This document shows, piece by piece, positions 42,660 to 51,188 of a DNA stretch of 64,000 nt; the stretch's first letter is position 1; the number at the start of each line of letters is the position of its first letter. The stretch is from Imperialibacter sp. EC-SDR9 (GTDB taxonomy: Bacteria > Bacteroidota > Bacteroidia > Cytophagales > Cyclobacteriaceae). The DNA lies in NCBI RefSeq assembly GCF_902498805.1, contig NZ_LR701577.1:124001-188000 (forward strand), written 5' to 3'. The notes beneath the pieces were generated by a model. That model was not told the origin of the DNA. It did not search any database and saw only the letters and a list, made by a program, of their open reading frames with translations. The position numbers and the translations under genes are program-made.

Positions 42660-43450
42660 GCGTGAGGGATAGCAGCGGAAAGCCCGGACCTGCCAAACGA
42701 TGTTTGTTTTTACTGTCTGGCTGAAGCACGTCGATCGCTCCCACACCAACGTCATGTCGATTCCGAGGAACGAGGGAGACATCCCCCTGGTAATGGTAGC
42801 TAGTTGTTTAAATGCACTGCAAACATCGGGGGGACTTCGTTCCGGCGTCGGGTTCCTCGTCGGCTCCACTACGTTGCGAAGTGACGGCTGTTATGGAAGT
42901 GGTGGCTGATTGGTGGCCCTGGTGGTGAACCCAATCGCCGCCTCTGCGTGAGGGATAGCAGCGAATAGCCCGAACCTGCCAAACCGTTTCGGTTACTTTC
43001 AAACGAACTATTGCTGGCGGGGGGCACGCCCACAAAAAGAAAAAGCAATGAGCGTATAGAAAGCTCAGTATGTGCAAAAATTGCACATACTGTCGCAGAT
43101 GGCAAAACCTATACACCAGCTTTTATCAATTAGAAGCCATCGTGGAACGACACATCCCCCAGGTGATTGCAGCGAGCCTTTAGAAAACACTGCAAGGTCA
43201 CGGGGACTTCTCCGCTACGTTGCGAAGTGACGACTGTTATGGAGACGGTGGTAGATCGGCAGCCTTGCTGGTGAACCGACTCACATGCTCTTGCGTGAGG
43301 GATAGCAGCGGAAAGCCCGGACCCGCTCCCGATATTATCGGGACGGGGAGGACTTGGAGCGAATAGCCCGACCCCCGCCAATCGAGCAGGTTACTTTCAA
43401 CCGAAATGTGGCTGGCGGGGGGCACGCCCAAAAAAAGAAAGAGTAAATAG
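42660..43450 (+). repeat. Three-copy repeat cluster with structured-RNA features
   Basis: The block GCGTGAGGGATAGCAGCG occurs at 42660, 42945 and 43293 on the plus strand, 285 and 348 bases apart. Copies 2 and 3 run to a shared end (GGCGGGGGGCACGCCC), and their GCGTG starts can pair with CACGC at the ends. Between the copies lie related segments with GTTGCGAAGTGACG. Inner stems include TCCCGATA/TATCGGGA in copy 3 and AACCG/CGGTT in copy 2, and a GCCA/TGGC pairing in both. Copy 1 lacks the second half. No open frame here has coding character. The element resembles interspersed repeats I recall from Bacteroidota genomes, but I cannot confirm its family. Confidence 0.75.
43066..43092. repeat. 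Perfect 12-bp hairpin inside the repeat cluster
   Basis: CAGTATGTGCAA and TTGCACATACTG form a perfect inverted repeat with a three-base loop. It has no T run and so is not a typical terminator. It may be a structural part of the repeat element or a protein-binding palindrome. Confidence 0.6.
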
Positions 43451-43495
43451 CAATACAGACAATTGTTAGCCAGAAAGGTGTACCCTGGAAAAATT

Positions 43496-43537
43496 AAAGA
43501 GGTTACTTTCTGCGGAAGCGCAGAGAGTAACCTCTTT
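43496..43537 (-). terminator. Long hairpin terminator after FISUMP gene
   Basis: A 12-bp outer stem (AAAGAGGTTACT/AGTAACCTCTTT) encloses a 5-bp inner stem (CTGCG/CGCAG) with a GAAG loop. On the minus strand a T-rich run follows, fitting the end of the FISUMP gene transcript. Confidence 0.75.
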
Positions 43538-43586
43538 AATGCAAGTCGCCGGTTATTTGGCTTCGAAAGGCTATAAAACAGACCAA

Positions 43587-44150
43587 CTACACCTTCACGC
43601 AACGAACAGAAAGGCCGTCTTTCTTTTCGTAGTAGCTTCGGTTCACATGGGCGTTGTCGTATTCCATGATGTAGCTCCAGGCGAGCTTTTTGCCTTCTTC
43701 GGCGGGTGTCCACCAGTAGCCGATGCTGCCCCTGTCCATAAAGGAGCAGTCGTCGTCGCACAGGCCGCCGGGCTTGGCGTTGAACCCAGCCTCGTTGGTA
43801 GCGCCTTCGTTGGGTGCCTTCCACAGCTCAGTTGACTTGAGGATGGCGCCGGCATTTAGATGTCCTCCCACGGTTTGCAGAAGCAGTTTCCAGTCGTCGT
43901 CTCCAGCGATTCGGAAGCCCTCCGGGGCCAGTCCCCTGGGGTCGACCAGGGCATACCAGTTGTACAGCTTGCCATACAGCTTGCCGTTTTCGGGGTCGTT
44001 GTTGTAGTAGCACCAGGCGCCGGTGGTGAGGCGGTCCCATTCGTCAGTGTCGGTTACCTCGGGGATTGGGTCACCGTTGCGATATGTGTCTACGTCCAGG
44101 TTGTCGGCCATCCATATCTGGTTACCGATTTTCACCAATTTGAATTCCAT
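43587..44150 (-). CDS. FISUMP domain protein
   Basis: This 187-residue protein consists of one FISUMP domain (Fibrobacter succinogenes major paralogous domain): IGNQIWMADNLDVDTYRNGDPI at the start, the GKLYNWYALVDPRGLAPEGFRI core (about 59-81), and the C-terminal GLSVRCVKV. FISUMP domains usually sit on exported lipoproteins, yet here there is no signal peptide: the frame opens directly with the domain at MEFKLVKIGNQ. Three cysteines lie in conserved positions. Function is unknown. It lies between a repeat cluster and a small membrane-protein gene on the same strand. Confidence 0.8.
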   Translation of the reverse strand: MEFKLVKIGNQIWMADNLDVDTYRNGDPIPEVTDTDEWDRLTTGAWCYYNNDPENGKLYGKLYNWYALVDPRGLAPEGFRIAGDDDWKLLLQTVGGHLNAGAILKSTELWKAPNEGATNEAGFNAKPGGLCDDDCSFMDRGSIGYWWTPAEEGKKLAWSYIMEYDNAHVNRSYYEKKDGLSVRCVKV

Positions 44151-44223
44151 GGTTCGGGCAATTAGTATGTCGATAAAAAATTTGTTAGGCTATAATAGCT
44201 GTATGCCAAACAAAAAACAATAG

Positions 44224-44919
44224 CTATTTGATGGTATCAAGTACCAATGCGTCAGTATCCACACTACCGTCGGCTAAAAAAAGATCAATTTCTTTCAGAC
44301 ATGTGGGGTATTTCTCTAGTAGCAACTGCTCCGACAATTGCATATACGTGCCCAACGTTCGCTGGAAGCTGTGGAAATCATTCTTCCTGCCATTTCCAAT
44401 ATTTCTCAGGTCACTGATTAACAGGTTGTCTATGCCGGCTACCTTTTCCTGAAGATCATAAGATTCGTTAATTGCGTACAATAGATTAAAATCGATTGAT
44501 GACAATATGGAAGAATTGAGACTCGTTTTCCACGCCACTTCAGGCAAGCCAAGCAATTCGATTTCTATATCAAGCCTGCCTCTCGCTAGCAGTAAGTCCG
44601 GGAATTGCGCCTGAAGGGAATCAAATTGACTACTGGAGCCTAAGAATGTCATATCATCATCCACCAATGGAAGGTAAGCATCCAAAAAGCCGAGCTGACG
44701 TGCGTTAACTTGAACTAGCGTATCCATGGCAGACTGATTTCTTGCTACTTCACTTCGAATATTTTTCAAAGCCACCTCTGCTATTTGCTGCTCCCGCCTG
44801 TTACCCGCCCAGTTGTTAAGCCAAAAGGCTATCAGCACACCCAAAACCACTCCTGCAAATCCAAGGACGTGATTTAGCCATTCAATTTTGTCCGATGTGC
44901 TCTTTTTCTTTTTTGCCAT
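44224..44919 (-). CDS. Single-pass membrane protein of unknown function
   Basis: The 231-residue protein has a Lys-rich N-terminus (MAKKKKSTSDK), one membrane helix (about 17-36) and a helical, presumably periplasmic body with GNRREQQIAEVALKNIRSEV right after the membrane. Similar short membrane proteins of Bacteroidota with an LGVLIAFWLNNW segment are common and uncharacterised. I chose the ATG at 44919 because the longer frame from 44979 adds a non-membrane lead with no sign of coding use. No partner is obvious. Confidence 0.65.
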   Translation of the reverse strand: MAKKKKSTSDKIEWLNHVLGFAGVVLGVLIAFWLNNWAGNRREQQIAEVALKNIRSEVARNQSAMDTLVQVNARQLGFLDAYLPLVDDDMTFLGSSSQFDSLQAQFPDLLLARGRLDIEIELLGLPEVAWKTSLNSSILSSIDFNLLYAINESYDLQEKVAGIDNLLISDLRNIGNGRKNDFHSFQRTLGTYMQLSEQLLLEKYPTCLKEIDLFLADGSVDTDALVLDTIK

Positions 44920-45005
44920 AAAACGAAAGTCTCGCTTTAAATTTATCAACCCTGTGGGAGGAAAACAACCCTGGGGCACATTGCTATTGGCTGACGGGAA
45001 AAAAC

Positions 45006-45035
45006 GAAAAACCCGGCCAAAGGCCGGGTCTTTTT
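45006..45035 (-). terminator. Terminator after collagen-like lipoprotein gene
   Basis: ACCCGGCC and GGCCGGGT form an 8-bp GC-rich stem with an AAA loop. It is flanked by A runs on the left and T runs on the right, so it can work on both strands; here it serves the minus-strand gene that ends at 45066. Confidence 0.8.
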
Positions 45036-45065
45036 AATACCGGAACATATTATCCATACACCTGC

Positions 45066-45620
45066 TTATTCCGGTCGTTCTGATATAACGTAGCCAGTGG
45101 GTATTTCCTTGTCTGGCAGGTTAAATGTTTCCTTTACAGCATTGTAGTCGCTGTAGTCCATCCGGCCTGTGAACTGCCCAGGCACCACCACTACCCTGGC
45201 CAGCCAGTTATCGAGAAATGGTGAGCCCAGGTTGTCGAGGTTGAAGTCGGAATCGAGGAATACCCTGGCGTCGAACTTGGTGAAGTCGAAGTTGTACTGT
45301 AGAAAGCCGAAGTCGGTGATCATAGACTGTGGCAGCAATCGCCACACTTCAGTGCCATCATCGAGTGTATCCCACAGCAGGTAAACCAAAACCACATCGG
45401 AGTCCAATGCAGTAAATCCATCGGGGTACTCAAGAAGGACACCATAATCGGGCGATTCAAAGTCGAAGACGAATTCAAACACATAGGCTTCCTCGCCATC
45501 TTTTCCGTCGACACCATCATAACCATCGAACCCCTGTGGGCCGGGAGGGCCCTCCGGGCCAACGCAGGATTGACCGATAAGGAGCATAGCAACAAAGGCT
45601 GAGTAAATGAGCTTTTTCAT
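45066..45620 (-). CDS. Lipoprotein with short collagen-like segment
   Basis: This 184-residue protein has a lipoprotein signal (MKKLIYSAFVAMLLIGQSC, lipid on Cys19) followed by about eight Gly-x-y triplets (GPEGPPGPQGFDGYDGVDG, about 21-41) and an acidic, aromatic C-terminal domain. Such collagen-like lead-ins may form trimers or spacers that hold the domain off the outer membrane. The function of the C-terminal domain is unknown. It is divergent from the SMP-30-like gene. Confidence 0.75.
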   Translation of the reverse strand: MKKLIYSAFVAMLLIGQSCVGPEGPPGPQGFDGYDGVDGKDGEEAYVFEFVFDFESPDYGVLLEYPDGFTALDSDVVLVYLLWDTLDDGTEVWRLLPQSMITDFGFLQYNFDFTKFDARVFLDSDFNLDNLGSPFLDNWLARVVVVPGQFTGRMDYSDYNAVKETFNLPDKEIPTGYVISERPE

Positions 45621-45696
45621 ATCATTAGATTTTTTGGTTCATGCCAGCAATAAGCCAAAGATTGTTCCAAAAAATATTTTTGAACGACTTTCCTTT

Positions 45697-45704
45697 TACC
45701 TTTG
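45697..45704 (+). promoter_or_regulatory. Candidate -7 element upstream of SMP-30-like gene
   Basis: TACCTTTG fits TAnnTTTG and lies 15 bases before the ATG at 45720, giving a short leader. The nearest TTG (45680-45682) is 14 bases upstream, shorter than the usual spacing. Confidence 0.35.
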
Positions 45705-45719
45705 AGGCAAAACCAGATC

Positions 45720-46607
45720 ATGAAAAAGACCCTAATCTACCTAAACAGCCTGTTTTTCATTCTTTTTTCCTGCTCGGAAAAAAAATCGTCCGAGCTGTTC
45801 AAAGCCACGGATTTCACTGCCGAAAATCTTTTCACCAACAACATTGAGGGGCCGGCCTTTGATGCTGACGGCAACCTGTACGTAGTCAACTTTGGAGAAG
45901 ACGGCACCATTGGTAAGGTGGATAGCGAAGGCAATGCATCGCTCTTTTTGACCCTACCGGAGGGCAGCACCGCCAACAGCATCAAATTTGGCAAAGACGG
46001 CACCATGTACCTGGCCGACTACACCGGCCACAATGTGCTGGCGGTTGACATGGCCACCAAAGCGGTGTCCACCTTTGCTCACAACGACGCTTTCAATCAG
46101 CCCAACGACCTCTGCATTGACCGCCAGGGCAGGCTCTTCGCTTCCGACCCCAACTGGGGAGACAAAACCGGGCAGATCTGGAGAATTGAACCCGATGGCA
46201 GCACCGTTTTGCTCGACAGCGCCATGGGCACCACCAATGGGATTGCGCTGAGTCCCGATGAAAAGACGCTGTATGTGAATGAGAGCGTGCAGCTGAAAAT
46301 CTGGGCATTTGACGTGGATGCCAATGGAGAAATTACCAACAAGCGGGAATTTGCTTCCTTCGATGATTTCGGTTTTGACGGTATGAAATGCGACAAGGAG
46401 GGAAACCTTTATGTGGCACGTTATGGAAAAGGCGTGATTGCGGTACTGAATCCCGCTGGGGAACTTGTAAGGGAGGTGGCGCTGATGGGCAAAAAGTGTA
46501 GTAACCTGGTCTTTGGCGGTGAGGATGGCAAAACAGTGTTTGTTACGCTACAGGACAGAAAAGGCATGGAGAAGTTTTTGAACGACATTCCAGGCAAAGG
46601 CTACTAG
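45720..46607 (+). CDS. SMP-30/gluconolactonase-like lipoprotein
   Basis: The 295-residue protein has a lipoprotein signal (hydrophobic core about 4-16, lipid Cys18 in FSC) and a six-bladed propeller of the SMP-30/gluconolactonase/LRE group: IEGPAFDADGNLYVVNFG (about 41-58), ANSIKFGKDGTMYLAD, NDLCIDRQGRLFASDPNWG and GIALSPDEKTLYVNES. Such enzymes open sugar lactones or bind metal at the propeller centre. Asp and Asn residues expected in the metal site are present in the NDLCID and DPNWG loops. The substrate is unknown. The VOC gene follows after three bases. Confidence 0.85.
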   Translation: MKKTLIYLNSLFFILFSCSEKKSSELFKATDFTAENLFTNNIEGPAFDADGNLYVVNFGEDGTIGKVDSEGNASLFLTLPEGSTANSIKFGKDGTMYLADYTGHNVLAVDMATKAVSTFAHNDAFNQPNDLCIDRQGRLFASDPNWGDKTGQIWRIEPDGSTVLLDSAMGTTNGIALSPDEKTLYVNESVQLKIWAFDVDANGEITNKREFASFDDFGFDGMKCDKEGNLYVARYGKGVIAVLNPAGELVREVALMGKKCSNLVFGGEDGKTVFVTLQDRKGMEKFLNDIPGKGY

Positions 46608-46610
46608 GCA

Positions 46611-47015
46611 ATGGCACAGCTGCTGAAACACATCGCCCTGGTGGTGGCGGACTACGACGAGGCCATTGAGTTTTACACTAAAAAGCTCTGTTTCACCCTT
46701 GTGGAAGACACTCGCCTGAGCGAGACCAAAAGGTGGGTGCTGGTGGCACCACCTGGCGGAACCGATGGTTGCCTGCTGTTGCTAGCAAAGGCCGCCAGCG
46801 ACGAACAACAAACCAGGGTGGGTAACCAAACCGGCGGCAGGGTGTTTCTCTTCCTTCATACCGACGACTTCAAAGGAGACTACCAAAACCTGCTTGATCA
46901 GGGCATCAAAATTGTTCGTGAGCCTTCGCAGGAAGAATATGGTACTGTGGCTGTTTTTGCTGACTTGTATGGTAATTTGTGGGATTTGATTGGATCGAAC
47001 CAATCCGACGGCTGA
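46611..47015 (+). CDS. VOC family (glyoxalase/bleomycin-resistance fold) protein
   Basis: This 134-residue protein has the paired beta-alpha-beta units of the vicinal oxygen chelate fold: LKHIALVVADYDEAIEFYTKK at 4-24 and GRVFLFLHTDDFKGDYQNLL at about 76-95, ending with the metal-ligand strand DLYGNLWDLIG. The likely ligands are His6, Glu38 region, His83 and Asp or Glu in the last strand. The substrate is unknown. The stop codon lies at the edge of the repeat array, and the last residues (NQSDG) may come from repeat sequence. Confidence 0.85.
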   Translation: MAQLLKHIALVVADYDEAIEFYTKKLCFTLVEDTRLSETKRWVLVAPPGGTDGCLLLLAKAASDEQQTRVGNQTGGRVFLFLHTDDFKGDYQNLLDQGIKIVREPSQEEYGTVAVFADLYGNLWDLIGSNQSDG

Positions 47016-47930
47016 CGGCCCCGATGTTTCCGCCTTTCGGGCGTCTGACGGCTCCGTCGCACATGGCCTGCTGGCCGTGCCGACGCCTGGCCAATCTGGG
47101 GGTACAAACCTTCTTGCAGGATGTGGCTTCACCGACATCCTCGAGGTATTACGCCCTTTCAGGGCTTGGAGAGGTACGAGCCCTGAAAGGGCCCGGACGG
47201 AGTGAAATATGTATGCGAAGGGTAAAGCCTACGCACCAACCGGCGGCTGACCGCTCCATCGCCTTGGCTCACTGGCCGTGCCGACGCCTGGCCAAACAGG
47301 GAGCACAACCACTCTTGCAGGATGGGGCTGCACCGCCATCCTCCTGATTATCACGCCCTTTCAGGGCTTGTAGAGGTACGAGCCCTGAAAGGGCGGTATA
47401 TTCATGCGTTGGGTAAAGCCCGACGCACCAACCAGCGGCTAACGGCTCTACCGCACAAGACCTGCTGGCCGTTCCGACGCCCTACCAATTAGGGACACAA
47501 ACCTTCTTGCAGGATGGGGCTGCACCGCCATCCTCCTGATTATCAAGCCCTTTCAGGGCTTGCGGAGTTTCGAGCCCTGAAAGGGCGGTATATTCATGCG
47601 TTGGGTAAAGCCCGACGCACCAACCAGCGGCTAACGGCTCTACCGCACAAGACCTGCTGGCCGTTCCGACGCCCTACCAATTAGGGACACAAACCTTCTT
47701 GCAGGATGGGGCTGCACCGCCATCCTCCTGATTATCACGCCCTTTCAGGGCTTGCGGAGTTTCGAGCCCTGGGCCGGGCACCCCTGAGCCGGGCACCCCT
47801 GAGCCGGGCACCCCTGAGCCGGGCGATATATCTATGCGTTGGGTGGAGCCCTACGCAACAATTCGGCGGCTGACAGCTCCACCGCAATGAGTTCCTGGCC
47901 TTGCCGACGCCTGCTCCCATCTTCGGTCTC
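47016..47930. repeat. 192-bp tandem repeat array with palindromic cores
   Basis: Four cores with GCCCTTTCAGGGCTT and a reverse-complement arm AGCCCTGAAAGGGC start near 47151, 47353, 47545 and 47737; spacings are 202, 192 and 192 bases. Each core pairs into a 14-bp stem around about 12-15 bases. Between cores lie shared blocks (for example CTTGCAGGATGGGGCTGCA and GCGTTGGGTAAAGCC). A partial unit precedes the first core right after the VOC stop. The last copy has lost its right arm to a 15-bp tandem repeat. No coding frame is credible in the array. Confidence 0.9.
47766..47825. repeat. 15-bp micro-tandem inside last repeat unit
   Basis: The unit GAGCCGGGCACCCCT is repeated three times, with a partial extra copy at each edge, in place of the right arm of the fourth palindromic core. 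Confidence 0.85.
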
Positions 47931-47949
47931 CGGTCTTCCGTCCCCTACC

Positions 47950-50355
47950 TCATTCATACCTCAGCGACTTCACTGGATTCATTCTGGCGGTGTTGATGCT
48001 GTGCCAGGCCACCGTGAGGAAAGCCACAACCACTACCGCAACGCCAGTGACAGCAAAATATACCCAGCTCATGCTGATGTGATAGGCAAAATTTTCCAGC
48101 CATCCATTCATAAAATACCAGGCAAAGGGCCAGGCGATGAGGTTGGCGATCAACACGAGCTTGAGGAAATCCCACGACAGCAGCCTTACCAGACCGATTA
48201 CATTGGCACCAAGGGTTTTTCTAATCCCTATTTCCTTGGTTCTTTTTTCAATCATGTAGTTGGTCAACCCAAACAGCCCTAACACCCCAATCACCACCGA
48301 GAGCAGGGTAAACAGCACCAACACGCTGGCCTGTCGTTGCTCGCTGTCATAAAGCCGCTGTAGCTCCGTATCAAGCAGGCTGTACTCGAAGGGTGCGTCG
48401 GCGAAGATGTTCATCCAAACGTCACGCACATGGTCCACCCCGGCGGGGTCGTTGATGCTATTGACTTTCACGTACACATACCTGTCCTGCCACGGGCTGA
48501 TGAAAAAGAAAAGTGGATCTATTTGGCTCCTTAGTGAGTTGAAATGAAAATCTTTCATCACCCCTACTATCTTTCCGCTCGCTTCGTCTCCATAATGGAG
48601 TGTTTGTCCAACGGCCTCCTCAGCTCTCCAGCCCAGCATGCGCACCAACGCTTCATTTACCACCACATGGCTATTGAGCGGTTCGTCGGTGCTATCGTTC
48701 AGCTGCATGGAGGTAGCATTGAAACCCTCCCCTGCCAGCAGCTCGATACCGAGGGTATTTACCATTTGATCGTCGGTGGTAAACCCAAGGGTACGAATGC
48801 CCTTGTTGGGATCCATGCCGTCTTTGTACGACGACCAGGTGGCGAGAATATTGCCCATCATGGCCGAGCCTCTGCTCACATCCCCAATGGCACTATTCTG
48901 CTTTAGCTCGCTGCTGAAGGCCTCAAACTTGTTGAACATCTTTCTATCGGCAAAGGGCACAACAATTACCTGTTCTGAATTGTAGCCCAGGTCTTTGCTG
49001 TTGGTGAAATTGAGCTGCTGGTAGATGACCAAAGTGCCCAAAATCAGAAAAATAGAAATGCTGAACTGGAAAATGACCAGCGCTTTGCGAAACATGTCGC
49101 CAGCCTTGCCCGGGTTGAAAGTGCCCTTGAGCACCTTCACTGGAATGAACTGCGACAAATACAGCGCCGGGTAGCTACCAGCGATCAGGGTAATGGCAAA
49201 CACAACGGCTGCCAGCAGCGCTATCCAGCCGGGGTTGTCAAAATAGCTGATCGATATTTTCTGTCCAATGAGCTCGTTGAAAGCGGGTAGCGTGAACTCA
49301 GTGATGCCCACGGCTAAAAGCACTGCCAGGAAAGTGATGATAAGGGTTTCGCCGTAAAACTGTAGGATAATGTGCGTTCTTACCGCACCCATTACCTTTC
49401 TGATGCCTACCTCACGGGCTCTTTTTTCAGAGCGGGCCGTCGTCAGGTTGATATAATTCACGCAGGCCACCAGCAAAATGAAAACGCCAATCAGTGCAAA
49501 AGCCAGCGTATTCGACATGTTTCCTCTCTGACCTATATCGGCCTGCAAATCACTGTCCATGTATATGTCTGTAATAGGCTGCATTTCAAATGATACGGAC
49601 ATGCCTGATCCATCCAGCTGAGGTTTCAGTTCCCTTTCAACAATAGCATTTATTTTCGTTCCCACTTCACCAGCATTTACTCCCTCAGCCAGTTTCAAAT
49701 AGGTGATGTAGTTCATGGGAAACCATTGTTCTCCATCGTCCATGCTGTGAAATGCGCAGACAAAGTTGAACTGCAAGTGGCTGTTCGCAGGCGGGTCTGC
49801 CACCACGCCAGTTACTTTCTTGTCGGTATTGTTGTTGATTCTCAGCGTCTTGCCCATTGGGCTGCCACCAGGAAAATACTTCCTGGCCATGGAGGATGTG
49901 ATCACTACCGAACTAGGATCCTTTAAAGCTGTCTCTGCATCTCCTTCTATAAGGCCGAACGAGAAAACCTTAAAAAATGAGGAGTCGGCATACGAAAATG
50001 TCTTCTCCATAAATACCCTTTCCCCTTCCTTTACAATAGTCGGCTTAAAAATGCCCACATCAGCATAACGGCAGAACAGCTCCACGCCAGGCACCTCTCT
50101 TTTAGCTATTGGGCCCAGGATACTACCAGAAACGGCGATCCTGCCTTTTTCTTCACCCATGACTGCGGAAGTCACCACTCTAAATATGCGTTCCTTCTCC
50201 TTGAAGAACTGATCGTAGCCAAGCTCATGAGACACAAAAAGGAAAATGAGCAAACAACTCGCCACGCCGGAGGCGAGACCAAAGATGTTGAGCAGTGAAT
50301 AAAACTTATTTTTCCAGAAACTTCGAAAGGCGATGGTAAGGTAGCTTTTGAACAT
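47950..50355 (-). CDS. ABC transporter permease (MacB/FtsX type)
   Basis: The 801-residue protein has the double MacB-FtsX layout: a first helix (about 18-40), a MacB-PCD periplasmic domain, three helices near 275-415, a second periplasmic domain and three helices near 665-790. Conserved pieces include RAREVGIRKVMGA (about 325-337) and KRTKEIGIRKTLGA (about 685-698), the cytoplasmic loops that contact the ATPase. Such permeases are common in Bacteroidota and often work in efflux or envelope stress. No ATPase gene is adjacent, so it is an orphan permease here. The ATG at 50355 (MFKSYLTIAF) is the usual start of the family. Confidence 0.9.
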   Translation of the reverse strand: MFKSYLTIAFRSFWKNKFYSLLNIFGLASGVASCLLIFLFVSHELGYDQFFKEKERIFRVVTSAVMGEEKGRIAVSGSILGPIAKREVPGVELFCRYADVGIFKPTIVKEGERVFMEKTFSYADSSFFKVFSFGLIEGDAETALKDPSSVVITSSMARKYFPGGSPMGKTLRINNNTDKKVTGVVADPPANSHLQFNFVCAFHSMDDGEQWFPMNYITYLKLAEGVNAGEVGTKINAIVERELKPQLDGSGMSVSFEMQPITDIYMDSDLQADIGQRGNMSNTLAFALIGVFILLVACVNYINLTTARSEKRAREVGIRKVMGAVRTHIILQFYGETLIITFLAVLLAVGITEFTLPAFNELIGQKISISYFDNPGWIALLAAVVFAITLIAGSYPALYLSQFIPVKVLKGTFNPGKAGDMFRKALVIFQFSISIFLILGTLVIYQQLNFTNSKDLGYNSEQVIVVPFADRKMFNKFEAFSSELKQNSAIGDVSRGSAMMGNILATWSSYKDGMDPNKGIRTLGFTTDDQMVNTLGIELLAGEGFNATSMQLNDSTDEPLNSHVVVNEALVRMLGWRAEEAVGQTLHYGDEASGKIVGVMKDFHFNSLRSQIDPLFFFISPWQDRYVYVKVNSINDPAGVDHVRDVWMNIFADAPFEYSLLDTELQRLYDSEQRQASVLVLFTLLSVVIGVLGLFGLTNYMIEKRTKEIGIRKTLGANVIGLVRLLSWDFLKLVLIANLIAWPFAWYFMNGWLENFAYHISMSWVYFAVTGVAVVVVAFLTVAWHSINTARMNPVKSLRYE

Positions 50356-50545
50356 ATCGGTGAGTTTAGTTGCCCTGTGGCACATGTGTTGGCAAATAGC
50401 TTACCAAATAAATCCTGCCCAAATATAGCTTAAAAGGCCCTTTGTAAGGAGCTGACAACACCATAGCGTCCGCCAGCGAACACCAACGACCGCAAGGTGT
50501 ACAATGTGACAATTAAGCCGTAAATTGGTTTTCAAATGAGTCGTC

Positions 50546-51124
50546 ATGAGTCAGAGCTTCCACAATGTCAATATTCAATCGCATCTTGACAAGATGGAGG
50601 AGTTGACTGCAGAGGTCAACAATGTATTCGGAGACCTGTCGGCGCAGCAGTTAGGCTGGAAGCCTGTAAAAGGTCAATGGAGCATCAGAGAATGCCTGGA
50701 TCATATCATGACGACCCACAACCAATACTATCCACAGTTTGATAAAATTGCTGATGGCAGATACGATCCCGCTTTTTGGCAGAAAATGCCTGCTTTTTGG
50801 CACAGCTTCTGGGGCGGGCAACTGGTGGAATACCTAGGGCCGGAGGTCAAGCGTAAATCGAAGTCGCCGGCGATATTCCGGCCAACCGCAGGCAGGCTTA
50901 GCCAACATATTGTGAAAGACTTTACTGATAGCCTCAAGCTGTTGACTAGAAAAATGATAGCGATGGATCATGTAGATCATACAACAGTCATTATTACGTC
51001 GCCAGTGTCAAGGCTGGTGACCTACTCGCTGTACGACACGCTACAAATTGTGGTGGGCCATGCGGAGAGGCACGTAAATCAAGCCAAACGGGTTACCCAG
51101 CAGCCCCTTTTTCCTGCCAGATAA
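50546..51124 (+). CDS. DinB family protein
   Basis: The 192-residue protein has a four-helix DinB/YfiT-like fold: LDKMEELTAEVNNVFGDL in helix 1, WSIRECLDHIMTTHNQYYP with a metal-type His near 52, and a last helix with VVGHAERHVNQAKR (about 170-183) giving two more His ligands. Members are metal-dependent thiol or nucleophile transferases or simply unknown. No operon partner is clear, since the DUF3052-like gene starts 65 bases later. Confidence 0.85.
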   Translation: MSQSFHNVNIQSHLDKMEELTAEVNNVFGDLSAQQLGWKPVKGQWSIRECLDHIMTTHNQYYPQFDKIADGRYDPAFWQKMPAFWHSFWGGQLVEYLGPEVKRKSKSPAIFRPTAGRLSQHIVKDFTDSLKLLTRKMIAMDHVDHTTVIITSPVSRLVTYSLYDTLQIVVGHAERHVNQAKRVTQQPLFPAR

Positions 51125-51188
51125 TGTCTTCTGGCCTTGCATGATTTTCGCTCATTTGACTCATCGTTTTCAGGTAAAAAACCAAACC

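Noticed and set aside
42700-43380. Several short frames on both strands in the repeat cluster
   Set aside because: Their sequences are translated repeats and hairpins with no coding character and differ between repeat copies.
46979-47920. Frames such as 122 and 71 residues within the 192-bp array
   Set aside because: They come from the repeat unit, are low in codon signal and contain palindrome arms.
47016-47930. CRISPR array
   Set aside because: Units of 192 bases are far longer than CRISPR repeat-spacer units, the sequence between the cores is shared rather than unique, and no cas genes are nearby.
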